The notes below the pieces were generated by a model, which searched no databases, was not told where the DNA came from, and worked only from the letters and a program-made list of their open reading frames with translations. A program made the position numbers and the translations under genes. A stretch of 64,000 bases of DNA from Dasania phycosphaerae (lineage in GTDB: Bacteria > Pseudomonadota > Gammaproteobacteria > Pseudomonadales > Dasaniaceae), in contig NZ_JAPTGG010000004.1 of NCBI RefSeq assembly GCF_026891035.1, forward strand, positions 1 to 64,000, read 5' to 3'. Shown here in pieces: positions 7,622 to 16,818 of the stretch (position 1 is its first letter; every line of letters starts with the position of its first letter).

Positions 7622-8719
7622 ATGAATAAAAACTTTTGGCCAGCCAGTTTTTTTATTATTAGCAGCAGCGTACTAAGCCTGCTAGCTATTGAATTTATCC
7701 TAGCCAAATATAATAGCAGCATAGCTAACAGCTCCCATATCAGTGCCAATTTATTACGCTACCACCCCACCCTAGGTTGGACGCTCACCCCCAACTGGCA
7801 AGGCCAGCATCAACACCATGATTTCAATGCCAGCTACAGCACCAACCTGTTGGGCTTTCGCGGTGAGCTCAGTAATTTTAATCAGGCCCAGGCCAACAGT
7901 TTGGCAATAGTGGGCGACAGTTTTAGTTTTGGCCTGGGCGTTAACGATGATCAAACCTTTAGCAGCTTAATTAACCAGCAAGTCGCTAACCGGGTATTGA
8001 ATCTCAGCATCCCCGGATACAGCACCGACCAGCAACTCTTGCTGATCAAAGATATGGCGCCGCGATTAAAAGCTCAACACTATGTGTTATTTTTTTATCT
8101 GGGCAATGATTATTTAGACATTATGCTCAGCTACCCATTACAAGCCGCCCAAGCCAAGCCCTTATACACACTACTACAGCAGCAGCTGCAACTGACTAAC
8201 ACCCCAGTGCCCAAAACCCCAAAAAAAACCAGCACTAACTCGCTGCGTCTATCTATCAATCAAACACTCAGCCAACAACACACGCCCTTAATTAAGCTAA
8301 GGCAGCGCAGCTTATTACTGCAACGCTTACTACCCGCTCCTCGGTACGACCCTGTTACTACGCAAGCCCTGTTTGCACAATATTATAGTGACAATAGCCG
8401 CTTACTCACCGCCCTGCTTAAAGAACTGCAACAACAATTACAACAACAAGGTGCCAGCCTCACTGTTGCCAGCCTACCCAACAACACGTATTTACAAGCA
8501 CCGCTATCTGCGGATGGTTTACTACAAGCTTATATAGAGGGGCAGTTACAAACGATATGCCAGCAATTAAGCTTAGACTATTGGAACTTAGCCCAGCAAT
8601 TACAACAGCTTTACTTAGCGCAGGGGCAGCCGCAGTGGTACTACCCCCATGAAGGGCATTTAAATCCTCAAGGTCATCAGATTATTGCCCAACTGATACA
8701 ACAACAGTTTAAACTTTAA
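7622..8719 (+). CDS. SGNH/GDSL hydrolase, membrane-anchored
   Basis: A 365-aa protein with an N-terminal membrane anchor (residues 6-28), a GDSL block IVGDSFSFGLGVND near residue 98 carrying the Ser nucleophile, GNDYLDI near residue 162, and a C-terminal PHEGHLNPQGH with the catalytic His. It is probably an esterase or acyl/acetyl hydrolase acting outside the membrane on a glycan or the carbamoylated product. It starts 6 bp after the DUF5989 gene. Its end overlaps the convergent gph by 4 bp. The middle (residues 175-280) is rich in Gln and Leu and matches nothing obvious. Confidence 0.8.
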   Translation: MNKNFWPASFFIISSSVLSLLAIEFILAKYNSSIANSSHISANLLRYHPTLGWTLTPNWQGQHQHHDFNASYSTNLLGFRGELSNFNQAQANSLAIVGDSFSFGLGVNDDQTFSSLINQQVANRVLNLSIPGYSTDQQLLLIKDMAPRLKAQHYVLFFYLGNDYLDIMLSYPLQAAQAKPLYTLLQQQLQLTNTPVPKTPKKTSTNSLRLSINQTLSQQHTPLIKLRQRSLLLQRLLPAPRYDPVTTQALFAQYYSDNSRLLTALLKELQQQLQQQGASLTVASLPNNTYLQAPLSADGLLQAYIEGQLQTICQQLSLDYWNLAQQLQQLYLAQGQPQWYYPHEGHLNPQGHQIIAQLIQQQFKL

Positions 8720-9408
8720 GCACACAACTCTAACAAAGATCCCACCACCACATCAGGGTTAGCAGCACTAATAGGCTGGCCCTGATTATAGCCATAGTTC
8801 ACACAAGCCACCGGCATACCAGCAGCCCTAGCGGCGGCCACATCAATTTGCGAATCGCCTATCATCACACAGCGATCTAGCGGCACAGCTAAAGCAGCGC
8901 AGGCCTGGATTAAAGGCGCCGGCTGCGGTTTGCGCTGGGGCAGGCTGTCGCCCCCTAGGCACACAGTAAAAAAATCCTCTAGGGCAAACTGCTTTAGTAT
9001 ATGCGGAATAAATTCAGCGGGCTTATTGGTGACTACCGCCATGGCTATGCCCTGGCTGTGCCAATGTTGTAAAGCTGGCATTACGCCTGCGTATAAGGCG
9101 CTGTGCTGGCCACTACTTTGCCGATAATATTTAAAAAACTGTTGCTGCTGTTGCGCCAGTTCTGCGTCATCCAATTCAGCGAGCTCGCAATTTTGCGCAA
9201 AGGCCAATGCTTTTTGCACCAGCACTTTAGCGCCATTGCCCACCCAAGTACGCACCCGCGACTCCCCCGCCAAGGGCAAATTGGCAGCAGCTAACATCGC
9301 ATCTACTGCAACGGCTAAATCGGGTACGCTATCGACTAGAGTGCCATCCAAATCAAACAACAAACCTTGCAGCGGCTGATCTAATAAGGCACTGAGCTTT
9401 TTAGCCAT
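8716..9408 (-). CDS. gph: Phosphoglycolate phosphatase Gph (HAD family)
   Basis: Dephosphorylates 2-phosphoglycolate. The 230-aa HAD protein has motif I FDLDGTLVDSVPDL, the cap domain, motif II VVTNKP, and motifs III/IV around KPQPAPL and MIGDSQIDV. It follows rpe by 6 bp on the same strand. In Pseudomonas-type genomes rpe-gph precede trpE-trpGDC; here a 6-kb plus-strand block separates gph from trpG. Confidence 0.93.
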   Translation of the reverse strand: MAKKLSALLDQPLQGLLFDLDGTLVDSVPDLAVAVDAMLAAANLPLAGESRVRTWVGNGAKVLVQKALAFAQNCELAELDDAELAQQQQQFFKYYRQSSGQHSALYAGVMPALQHWHSQGIAMAVVTNKPAEFIPHILKQFALEDFFTVCLGGDSLPQRKPQPAPLIQACAALAVPLDRCVMIGDSQIDVAAARAAGMPVACVNYGYNQGQPISAANPDVVVGSLLELCA

Positions 9409-9414
9409 AACGCG

Positions 9415-10083
9415 CTACACTGATGCCAATTGCTCACGCATCTCATCTATGACTTTTTTATAATCAGGCTGATTAAAAATGGCTGAGCCCGCCACAAAAG
9501 TATCGGCACCGGCAGCGGCGATTTCGGCGATATTGCTAGCAGAAATACCGCCGTCGACTTCCAAGCGTATGTCATAACCACTGGCGTCTATTAATGCACG
9601 CACTTCGCGTACCTTGTCTATGGTAGAGGGGATAAATTTTTGACCGCCAAAGCCGGGGTTAACCGACATCAGCAAAATCATATCCAATTTATCCATCACA
9701 TATTTCAGCGGCTCTAAACCCATGGCCGGGTTTAATACCAAGCCAGCCTTGCAACCGGCATCGCGTATCATTTGCAAAGAGCGGTCTACATGGGTGGAAG
9801 CATCGGGGTGAAAAGTAATATAGCTGGCTCCGGCCTTGGCAAAGCTGGCGATCAAATCATCCACCGGGCTTACCATTAAATGTACATCTATAGGCGCGGT
9901 GACACCGTGCTTGCGCAGCGCTTCACACACCATGGGGCCTATGGTGAGGTTGGGCACATAGTGATTATCCATTACATCAAAATGAACAATATCGGCACCG
10001 GCCGCGATGACGTTATCCACCTCTTCGCCTAAACGGGCAAAGTCTGCGGCAAGAATAGAGGGTGCTATTTGATAATCTCTCAT
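9415..10083 (-). CDS. rpe: Ribulose-phosphate 3-epimerase Rpe
   Basis: Interconverts ribulose-5-phosphate and xylulose-5-phosphate in the pentose phosphate pathway. The 222-aa TIM barrel has the family blocks APSILAADFARLGEEV, HFDVMDNHYVPNLTIGP (metal-binding His and Asp), MSVNPGFGGQKF and LEVDGGI. Length is standard. It is the first gene of rpe-gph. Confidence 0.97.
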   Translation of the reverse strand: MRDYQIAPSILAADFARLGEEVDNVIAAGADIVHFDVMDNHYVPNLTIGPMVCEALRKHGVTAPIDVHLMVSPVDDLIASFAKAGASYITFHPDASTHVDRSLQMIRDAGCKAGLVLNPAMGLEPLKYVMDKLDMILLMSVNPGFGGQKFIPSTIDKVREVRALIDASGYDIRLEVDGGISASNIAEIAAAGADTFVAGSAIFNQPDYKKVIDEMREQLASV

Positions 10084-10185
10084 AATACAATCCGAACTCT
10101 AGGTTTAGGCTAATTGGCCGCTATCTTACTGAAATACTAGCCGCGATTCAGCAGGCTTTGCAGGATTCCACAAAATAATTGCTAC

Positions 10186-11043
10186 ATGATGACTCAACTC
10201 AACGCCATAGCACGATTACTAATAGTTAGCCTTTGGCTGCTTAGCGCGGCCGCCTACGGCCAGGATGAATCGGTCGACAGTGCCGCTGACACTAACGAAG
10301 ATACCGCGCCAGCCGCTACCCCCGCAGCCAGAGCACAGTTTAGCAGCAATACCCCCACACTCTTGGCCCAAGACCTACCCCAAGAGCAAGTCATGTGGCT
10401 GGAGGTGGCTGGCCAGAAAATACTTAGCCTATATAGCCCCGACCACTCTGGCGAGGCCCGCGGCGGCGTGATATTGCTGCCCCGCCACGAACAAACCATT
10501 ACCCGCCATAACCGGCTTTTTAACCTGCAACAAACTTTAGCTGATAACCGCTGGCACGCTTTAATGCTGACCATGCCGCCGCTCACTACCGACACTGCCG
10601 AACAGGCACAGCAAACCATTGCCGCCGCCATTAGCTTTTTTAACAGCAAGGGCATCTACAATATGGTGTTGCTGGGGGAAGGTAGCAGCGCTAATCGCCT
10701 AATCAACTATGCCAGCCAAATCAGCGATAAAACCCAACTCAAACAAATTCGCGGCTTGGCGCTGGTGGATGCCAAAAACCAAATCAACCAACAGCCCATT
10801 ACCGCACTATTGCCCAAGTTGAAATTTCCAGTGTTGGATATTTATTTTAGTGGCGATAGGCAGGCTCAGCTCTTTGCCCAGCAACGCCTGCGCAGCACCA
10901 AACCTTTGCCACGGGGCCAATATCAACAGGTGCGCATGCCCCGCATGGGTTTGCGCCCACAGCAGGACGAAGACAAACTCAGCAAACGCATACGCGGCTG
11001 GCTAAACAAAACCGCAGCAGGTTTTTCGGTGGGGGTTAAATAA
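10186..11043 (+). CDS. DUF3530 family exported alpha/beta-hydrolase-like protein
   Basis: A 285-aa protein with a signal peptide (LLIVSLWLLSAAAYG, cleavage near residue 25), an acidic Asp/Ala-rich linker to about residue 50, then a domain with GGVILLPRHEQT, an alpha/beta-hydrolase-like MVLLGEGSSANRLINYA near residue 158, and LDIYFSGDRQA. This pattern matches DUF3530, whose substrate is unknown. Two ATGs lie in tandem at the start; either would serve. Divergent from rpe. Confidence 0.75.
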   Translation: MMTQLNAIARLLIVSLWLLSAAAYGQDESVDSAADTNEDTAPAATPAARAQFSSNTPTLLAQDLPQEQVMWLEVAGQKILSLYSPDHSGEARGGVILLPRHEQTITRHNRLFNLQQTLADNRWHALMLTMPPLTTDTAEQAQQTIAAAISFFNSKGIYNMVLLGEGSSANRLINYASQISDKTQLKQIRGLALVDAKNQINQQPITALLPKLKFPVLDIYFSGDRQAQLFAQQRLRSTKPLPRGQYQQVRMPRMGLRPQQDEDKLSKRIRGWLNKTAAGFSVGVK

Positions 11044-11078
11044 TAGGGCTGCTCGCAGCCCAGCTTTATAACGGGCCG

Positions 11079-11216
11079 CTAAGGAATCAGCTCGGCGACT
11101 TGCACCTCATAGCTGGCATACCACTTCGCCTTACCCAAAGCCTGCGCCTGCTGGTGTTCGGCATTGTTATGCCAGGCTTTAATATGTGCCAGCGACGGCC
11201 AATAGGAAATGGCTAG
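11079..11216 (-). pseudogene. 5'-truncated remnant of an antibiotic-biosynthesis-monooxygenase (ABM) domain gene
   Basis: Reading the minus strand in the same frame as murU, directly after its TAG stop, gives about 45 residues including ISYWPSLAHIKAWHNNAEHQ and ending VAELIP before a TAG at 11079-11081. The W..L..I..W..N.EH.QAQ pattern is the C-terminal half of ABM-domain proteins, which are normally about 100 aa. The first half is missing and no start codon is available, so it is a decaying fragment joined to murU, apparently by deletion. Confidence 0.6.
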
Positions 11217-11906
11217 CTAATCACAGCACGCTGCCCGCACCTGCCTATCCAATTCCAGCAAGCGCTGCGGTGTGCCCACATCCACCCAGTTGCCGCGGTA
11301 GTGCTCACCACTAACTTGGCCCGCCGCCATTGCCTCGGTTAACAGCCCCAGTAAGGGAAAGCTGCCCGGCTCGCAGGCATTAAATAAGTTGGGGTGTAAT
11401 AGGCTCAAGCCGGTAAAGGTCAAGCGCGGCCCCTCACCCTCGGCCACCACATGTTGGCCGGGTAATAATACAAAATCACCTGTAGCGTTATGTTCGGGGT
11501 TAGCGGTTAACACCAAGTGTGCCAGCTTTAAGCTGTTGGCGCCCTGGCGCAAGACTAATTGCTCTAGCGGGTAATCGGTCCACACATCGCTGTTAACCAC
11601 TAAGAAAGGCTGCTCACCCAATAAGGGCAAGGCTTGGTATATTCCGCCGCCGGTTTCCAGCGGCTCACCCTCGCGGGAGTAACTAATACTCGCCCCCCAG
11701 CGCGAGCCATCCCCCAGGCAGTGTTCAATTTGCTCGCCTAGGTAGGCGTGATTAATCACTATGTCCCTTATACCTGCCGCCACCAGTCGCTCTATGTGGT
11801 ATTCAATTAAGGGCTTACCGGCAATTAACAATAAAGGCTTGGGTACATGATTGGTCAGTGGCCGCATGCGCTTACCTAAACCGGCGGCTAAAATCATGGC
11901 CTTCAC
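11217..11906 (-). CDS. murU: N-acetylmuramate alpha-1-phosphate uridylyltransferase MurU
   Basis: Makes UDP-MurNAc from MurNAc-1-phosphate in the peptidoglycan recycling route that bypasses MurA. The 229-aa nucleotidyltransferase has MKAMILAAGLGKRMRPLT (NTP binding), PKPLLLIAGKPLIEYHI, ETGGGI, VVNSDVWTD (metal Asp) and GNWVDVGTPQRL. Its start overlaps the end of amgK by 4 bp. This amgK-murU pair divergent from lptD is the Pseudomonas arrangement. An ABM remnant follows the stop in frame. Confidence 0.92.
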   Translation of the reverse strand: MKAMILAAGLGKRMRPLTNHVPKPLLLIAGKPLIEYHIERLVAAGIRDIVINHAYLGEQIEHCLGDGSRWGASISYSREGEPLETGGGIYQALPLLGEQPFLVVNSDVWTDYPLEQLVLRQGANSLKLAHLVLTANPEHNATGDFVLLPGQHVVAEGEGPRLTFTGLSLLHPNLFNACEPGSFPLLGLLTEAMAAGQVSGEHYRGNWVDVGTPQRLLELDRQVRAACCD

Positions 11907-12949
11907 TGCGCTTGCTCCTTGCTGGCTAAAGGGTTAACTAAAGGTGAGATGATGGCCAGCAAGCTAGTTAGGCTGCTCAACTCCGGCCTACGCTCACTCA
12001 CAGTCTGTAAATACGCGATAAACCTAGGGGCATCTTGCAAGTATTGGGGCTTGCCATCACGGTAGTGGATGCGGGCAAAAATCCCCAACACCTTTAGGTG
12101 ACGCTGCACCCCCATATAATCACAATCGGTTAAAAAATCTTCAAATTGCGCAGCCACGGGTAACTGCGCCGCCACGGCCTGCTGCCAGTATTGCTGCAAC
12201 CAAGCCTGTACCTGCGGCTCTGGCCAGCTGATAAAGGCATCTTTAAATAGGCAAATAGGGTCGTAGCTAACGGGGCCGTAGACCGCATCTTGAAAATCAA
12301 TAATGGCAGGCTTGCTCTCAGCATCACTAAGCATCAGATTGCGAGGCATATAATCGCGGTGCACAAAAACCCGGCCTTGGGCGCTGATATTAGTCAGCAG
12401 TTGCTGGCTCAAAGTGTTAAATAAGCTGCTGATTTCCGCCTTGGCTGCTGGGCTCAGGTGCTCATTGAGATGCCGACCTATATACCACTCGGGGAACAAC
12501 GCCAGCTCCTTGCTCAGCAGCGCCTCATCATACGCTGGCAAACCGGCACTGGCAGTATGGGTTTGCATGGTCACCAAAGCCTGGATGGCGTCGCTCATTA
12601 AAACCTGGGCATTATCGGCATTAATAGCCTGCAAATAAGTTTGGGTACCCAAATCGCTAAGCAGCAAAAAACCCTGCGCTTGCTCATAAGCAATAATTTC
12701 CGGCACGGTTAAACCGGCTTGCGCCAAGCGCTGGGCTATATCAACAAAGGCGGGATTGTTCTCAGTATCGGGGGGCGCATCCATGCCGATCACGCTGCGC
12801 TGATCAGCTAGGGTATAACGAAAATAACGTCTAAAGCTGGCATCGGTAGAAGCTGGCACCCCCACCACAGGCTGCCCTAACTGACTGCTGGCCCACTGCT
12901 CTAAAGCCTGCTGCCTTTTATCCTTTGCTAACACACACTCACCACACAT
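11903..12949 (-). CDS. amgK: N-acetylmuramate/N-acetylglucosamine kinase AmgK
   Basis: Phosphorylates MurNAc and GlcNAc at the anomeric position for MurU. The APH-fold protein has STDASFRRYFRY near the N-terminus, HRDYMPRNLML (catalytic HxDxxxxN) and IIDFQDAVYGPVSYD (metal-binding D). The ATG at 12949 gives 348 aa; the frame continues to 13018, but the extra 23 residues are Cys/Gly-rich and unlike the family. The true start could be a little further inside, near LAKDKRQQAL. Confidence 0.88.
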   Translation of the reverse strand: MCGECVLAKDKRQQALEQWASSQLGQPVVGVPASTDASFRRYFRYTLADQRSVIGMDAPPDTENNPAFVDIAQRLAQAGLTVPEIIAYEQAQGFLLLSDLGTQTYLQAINADNAQVLMSDAIQALVTMQTHTASAGLPAYDEALLSKELALFPEWYIGRHLNEHLSPAAKAEISSLFNTLSQQLLTNISAQGRVFVHRDYMPRNLMLSDAESKPAIIDFQDAVYGPVSYDPICLFKDAFISWPEPQVQAWLQQYWQQAVAAQLPVAAQFEDFLTDCDYMGVQRHLKVLGIFARIHYRDGKPQYLQDAPRFIAYLQTVSERRPELSSLTSLLAIISPLVNPLASKEQAQ

Positions 12950-13162
12950 ACCGGTTATTGATATTATCTTGCACCATGCTGCGCCACTATAACCGAAACC
13001 GCCACAAGATAAATCCACCTATTTAACAGAAGCCAGTCGCAAACAGGCAATTTATTAAGGAATGCTTTATTATGCCTGCTTCCATCACAGAGCTTGTTAT
13101 TGCCAAGCTTATTATTGCCAACCCAGCCCGCGCTGTTATCGCCGGTAACTAAAATACACTTT

Positions 13163-15505
13163 ATGGCCGCAGTAAAATCCATCTACACGCCGCTATTTCG
13201 CTACCACAGTTTGGCGACGGCAATCACCCTATGCGCTGGCATTAGCCCAGCCATGGCCAACGACTATCAAGCCTGGGACTGGCTGCCAGAACATGAGCTT
13301 AGTGACCAGCAGCGCTGCCAAATGAGCACCGGCTGCCAAGGCGCCTATGTAGAGCCTAAAGCCGACTGGCCCGAGGCCCATATCCCCCCCGAGCAAGCCG
13401 CCTTGCATGCGGGTGCCAACCAGTCGTCTATGACGGAAAACACCGTAGAGCTCAATGGCGATGTCATTTTAAGCAAAGGCCAGCGCCGCGTAATTGCCGA
13501 CAGCGCCACCCTTAATCGCTTAAGCAATGTGCTCAAGCTTAAAGGCCATGTAGAGGTGCGCGAGCCCGGCTTTTTATTGCGCTGTGAAGCTGGCGAAATC
13601 AATACCGATACCGGCCTAGGCTCTTTTAGCCAAGCCCATATACTCAATCACGATACCGGCCTGCGTATTAGCGCCGAGCAAGCCGAGCACCCCAGCGAGT
13701 TCAGCTTTAATTTTAGCGGTGCGCGCTATACCCAATGTACTCCCGACGACGAAGTCTGGGTTATGACTGCAGGCCAGCTAAACCTAGACCAAGCCACCGG
13801 CTGGGGCAGCGCCGAAGATGTAGTCGTGCGCGTAAAAGACATTCCGGTTTTTTACAGCCCCTACCTCACCTTCCCCATAGATGATCGCAGAAAAACCGGC
13901 TTTTTATGGCCCACCATAGCCAGCAGCGATGGTGGCTTGGATTTATCGCTACCCTACTACCTCAATATTGCCCCCAACTTTGACGCCACCATCACACCCC
14001 GTCGCGTGGGCCAGCACGGTAATATGTTAGAGGCCGAAACCCGCTATTTAAATCAATACAGTTTTTGGACTGTCGCTGGCGCGCAGCTTAACGACGATGA
14101 AATGGATGGCGAAAAGCGCTGGCTGGGCAATATCAAAGAGCAAGGTCGCTTCGGCCAACACTGGAGCCATAGCATAGATTACAACAAGGTCAGTGACCTG
14201 GATTATTTGCGCGACTTTAGTTTTGACAGCATCAGCACCCAAAGAAGCAATCACCTAGCCCAAACCGGCCGCATGAGCTTTAACTCGCAAAACTGGAGCG
14301 GGCAAGTCTTAGTGCAAGAGCATCAAAGTTTGGACACGGTATACAACGCCCCCTATAAACGCCTGCCGCAAATCAGCCTCAGCAGGCAAAGCCACGGCGA
14401 AAACTTCGTCCCCGATTACTCGCTGTCGCTGCAATTCACCGAATTTGACCACGAAGAATCCAAAGAAAAAGGCGGCAGCTTTGACAGTGGCCAGCGCCGT
14501 TACGCCGAGGCCGGTGTTAGCTTTCCCATGCGCTGGGCACCGGGCTTTATTATCCCCAGCACCAAAGTACGCCACGTCAGCTACCAGCTGGACGGCCTGC
14601 AAGCTAGCGAAGACGACAGCCCCGAGGCCACCGTCGCCTTAGGCTCTTTAGATATGGGCCTAATCTTCGAGCGCCCCTTTAGCCTTAGCGACAGCCGCTA
14701 CAGCCAAACCCTAGAGCCACGTGTTTATCACCTGTACAGCGACTATGAAGAGCAAAACCAACAGCCCGACTTTGACAGCAAGGCGCTGAACTTTAGCTAC
14801 AACCAACTCTTTAGAGACAGCCGCTTTACCGGCCACGACCGATTAGACGACGCCAACCAAACCTCAGTGGGTGTCACCAGCCGCTTTATAGACGAAGCCA
14901 CCGGCCTGGAAACCCTCACCCTAAGCTTGGGGCAAACCTTTTATTGGCAGGACCGACGCATACAGGAAGACCTCAGCGACAGCCCGCTAAGCCAGGACAA
15001 CTCGCAGATAGCCGCCGAAATACGCTACCAGCCTCAGGACAACTTCTGGTTAAATAGCACCAGCCTGTGGGACTCGCGCCAAGACAAAATGGATGAGTTT
15101 GGCTTTAGCAGCCACTATAAAAACGACAAAGCACTATTAAATGTAGGCTACCGCTTTCGCCGCGACGACCCCGCCACCAGCAGCGTAGAGGCACTGGAAC
15201 AAGCCGACATCTCCACAGTCATAGCACTTAACGATAGATGGCAGGCCATGGCCAGGTTTCAATACGATGTCGCCGAAGACCGCTCGCTGGAAGACCTGTT
15301 CGGCATAGAGTATCAAGACTGCTGCTGGCTAACCCGCATAGTCTACCAACGCGCCGTTAAAAAAGTTAACGCCAGTAGCAGCCTGGACACCGAGCACGAT
15401 CACAAAATCGTTTTACAGTTTCAATTAAAAGGCCTGGGCGGCATAGGCAACAAAGCCATACGTCTACTCCAAGAAAGCATTTTAGGATATGAAGAACGTG
15501 ATTAA
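13163..15505 (+). CDS. lptD: LPS-assembly outer-membrane protein LptD
   Basis: Outer-membrane beta-barrel that, with LptE, inserts lipopolysaccharide into the outer leaflet. From the ATG at 13163 it is 780 aa with a signal peptide ending near SPAMA. The periplasmic jellyroll/OstA domain follows (VELNGDVILSKGQRRV to about residue 200), with VPVFYSPYLTFPIDDRRKTGFLWP marking entry to the barrel; cysteines sit near residues 53, 58 and 720. The frame opens at a TTG at 13094, but the signal peptide favours 13163. No strong ribosome binding site is visible. Divergent from amgK-murU; surA overlaps its end by 17 bp. Confidence 0.95.
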   Translation: MAAVKSIYTPLFRYHSLATAITLCAGISPAMANDYQAWDWLPEHELSDQQRCQMSTGCQGAYVEPKADWPEAHIPPEQAALHAGANQSSMTENTVELNGDVILSKGQRRVIADSATLNRLSNVLKLKGHVEVREPGFLLRCEAGEINTDTGLGSFSQAHILNHDTGLRISAEQAEHPSEFSFNFSGARYTQCTPDDEVWVMTAGQLNLDQATGWGSAEDVVVRVKDIPVFYSPYLTFPIDDRRKTGFLWPTIASSDGGLDLSLPYYLNIAPNFDATITPRRVGQHGNMLEAETRYLNQYSFWTVAGAQLNDDEMDGEKRWLGNIKEQGRFGQHWSHSIDYNKVSDLDYLRDFSFDSISTQRSNHLAQTGRMSFNSQNWSGQVLVQEHQSLDTVYNAPYKRLPQISLSRQSHGENFVPDYSLSLQFTEFDHEESKEKGGSFDSGQRRYAEAGVSFPMRWAPGFIIPSTKVRHVSYQLDGLQASEDDSPEATVALGSLDMGLIFERPFSLSDSRYSQTLEPRVYHLYSDYEEQNQQPDFDSKALNFSYNQLFRDSRFTGHDRLDDANQTSVGVTSRFIDEATGLETLTLSLGQTFYWQDRRIQEDLSDSPLSQDNSQIAAEIRYQPQDNFWLNSTSLWDSRQDKMDEFGFSSHYKNDKALLNVGYRFRRDDPATSSVEALEQADISTVIALNDRWQAMARFQYDVAEDRSLEDLFGIEYQDCCWLTRIVYQRAVKKVNASSSLDTEHDHKIVLQFQLKGLGGIGNKAIRLLQESILGYEERD

Positions 15506-16811
15506 CAAAGCCCTACTTAACACCATCATGCGCCCTTTATTGATAAGCGGCCTACTTAGCGTTAGCGCACTTAGCCACGGCCAAGTACAAGCAGCCAACG
15601 CCAGTGCGCCACAAACTCTGGATCGCATCATTGCCATCGTCGATGACGATGTCATCCTAGCCAGCGAATACCGCGAACGCTACGAATCGGTAAAAGCCAA
15701 CTTCAGCAACAACCAGCAAGCCCTGCCCGACGATAAAGAACTGCAACGGCAAATACTGGATCAGCTAGTAGTAGAAAGCATACAGCTGCAAATGGCCTAC
15801 CGTGCTGGCGTGCGCATTAGCGACGAGCAACTCAACGAAACTCTGGCCCGCATCGCCCAGCAAAATCGCCTTAGCGTACCGCAGTTTAAAGCCATGCTAG
15901 AAAAAGAGGGCCGCTCTTACACCGCCGTGCGCGAACAAATACGCAAAGATTTACTCATCCAGCGCGTGCAAAGTGGCAACGTCAGCCGCCGCATACAAAT
16001 TAGCGATCAAGAAATTGAAAACTACCTCAACTCAGAAGAGGGCAAAAAACTCACCGCCCCCGAATACCGCTTTTTACATGCACTTATTCCACTGGCCAGT
16101 GATGCCAGCCAAGCGCAGGAAATTAAAGCGCAAGAGCACGCCCACGCCTTAGCGCAACAAGTACGCAAAGGCACAGACTTTAGCAAAGCCATCACCGACG
16201 GCGGCCCCTTTAATATCAACAGCGGCGATTTAGGCTGGCGTAAACTGGACGACCTGCCCGGCTTTTTAACCGACGCCGCCACCAGCTTAAGCAAAGGCGA
16301 AGTCGCCGACCCCATACGCAGCGCCAGCGGTTTTCATATTGTGCAACTGCTTAGCAAGCGCGGCGATGGTGAAATCATTCCACAAACTCAGGCGCGTCAC
16401 ATTTTGCTAAAACCCTCAGCCATACGTGACGACAAGGCCACCGAAGCCGAAATCAAAGCCCTAAGGCAGCGCATACTCAATGGCGAAGATTTTGCCGAAC
16501 TGGCCCGCGAATACTCTGAAGACATAGGCTCAGCCAGTGAAGGTGGCGACCTATCCTGGACCAGCCCCGGCCAGCTAGTACCCGAGTTTCAACAAGCCAT
16601 GGACAGCACCGACATCAACGGCGTTAGCCCGGCTTTTCGCAGCCAATACGGCTGGCACATACTGCAAGTGTTAGATCGCCGCGACAAAGACGTGACCGAA
16701 GATATGCGCCGCCGCATTGCTGGCAACCACCTGCACGATAGAAAGTTTAAAGACGAGCTACAAATTTGGCTGCAGCAAATTCGCGACGAAGCCTACGTGG
16801 ATTACAAATAA
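15489..16811 (+). CDS. surA: Periplasmic chaperone / peptidyl-prolyl isomerase SurA
   Basis: Escorts unfolded outer-membrane proteins to the BAM complex. The 440-aa protein has a signal peptide (LLISGLLSVSALSHG), an N-terminal chaperone region starting LDRIIAIVDDDVILASEY, and two parvulin domains (about residues 190-290 and 300-400; the second has ARHILLKPS, EDFAELAREYSED and GGDLSW). It overlaps lptD and precedes pdxA, the standard order in gammaproteobacteria. Confidence 0.96.
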   Translation: MKNVINKALLNTIMRPLLISGLLSVSALSHGQVQAANASAPQTLDRIIAIVDDDVILASEYRERYESVKANFSNNQQALPDDKELQRQILDQLVVESIQLQMAYRAGVRISDEQLNETLARIAQQNRLSVPQFKAMLEKEGRSYTAVREQIRKDLLIQRVQSGNVSRRIQISDQEIENYLNSEEGKKLTAPEYRFLHALIPLASDASQAQEIKAQEHAHALAQQVRKGTDFSKAITDGGPFNINSGDLGWRKLDDLPGFLTDAATSLSKGEVADPIRSASGFHIVQLLSKRGDGEIIPQTQARHILLKPSAIRDDKATEAEIKALRQRILNGEDFAELAREYSEDIGSASEGGDLSWTSPGQLVPEFQQAMDSTDINGVSPAFRSQYGWHILQVLDRRDKDVTEDMRRRIAGNHLHDRKFKDELQIWLQQIRDEAYVDYK

Positions 16812-16818
16812 ATAAACC

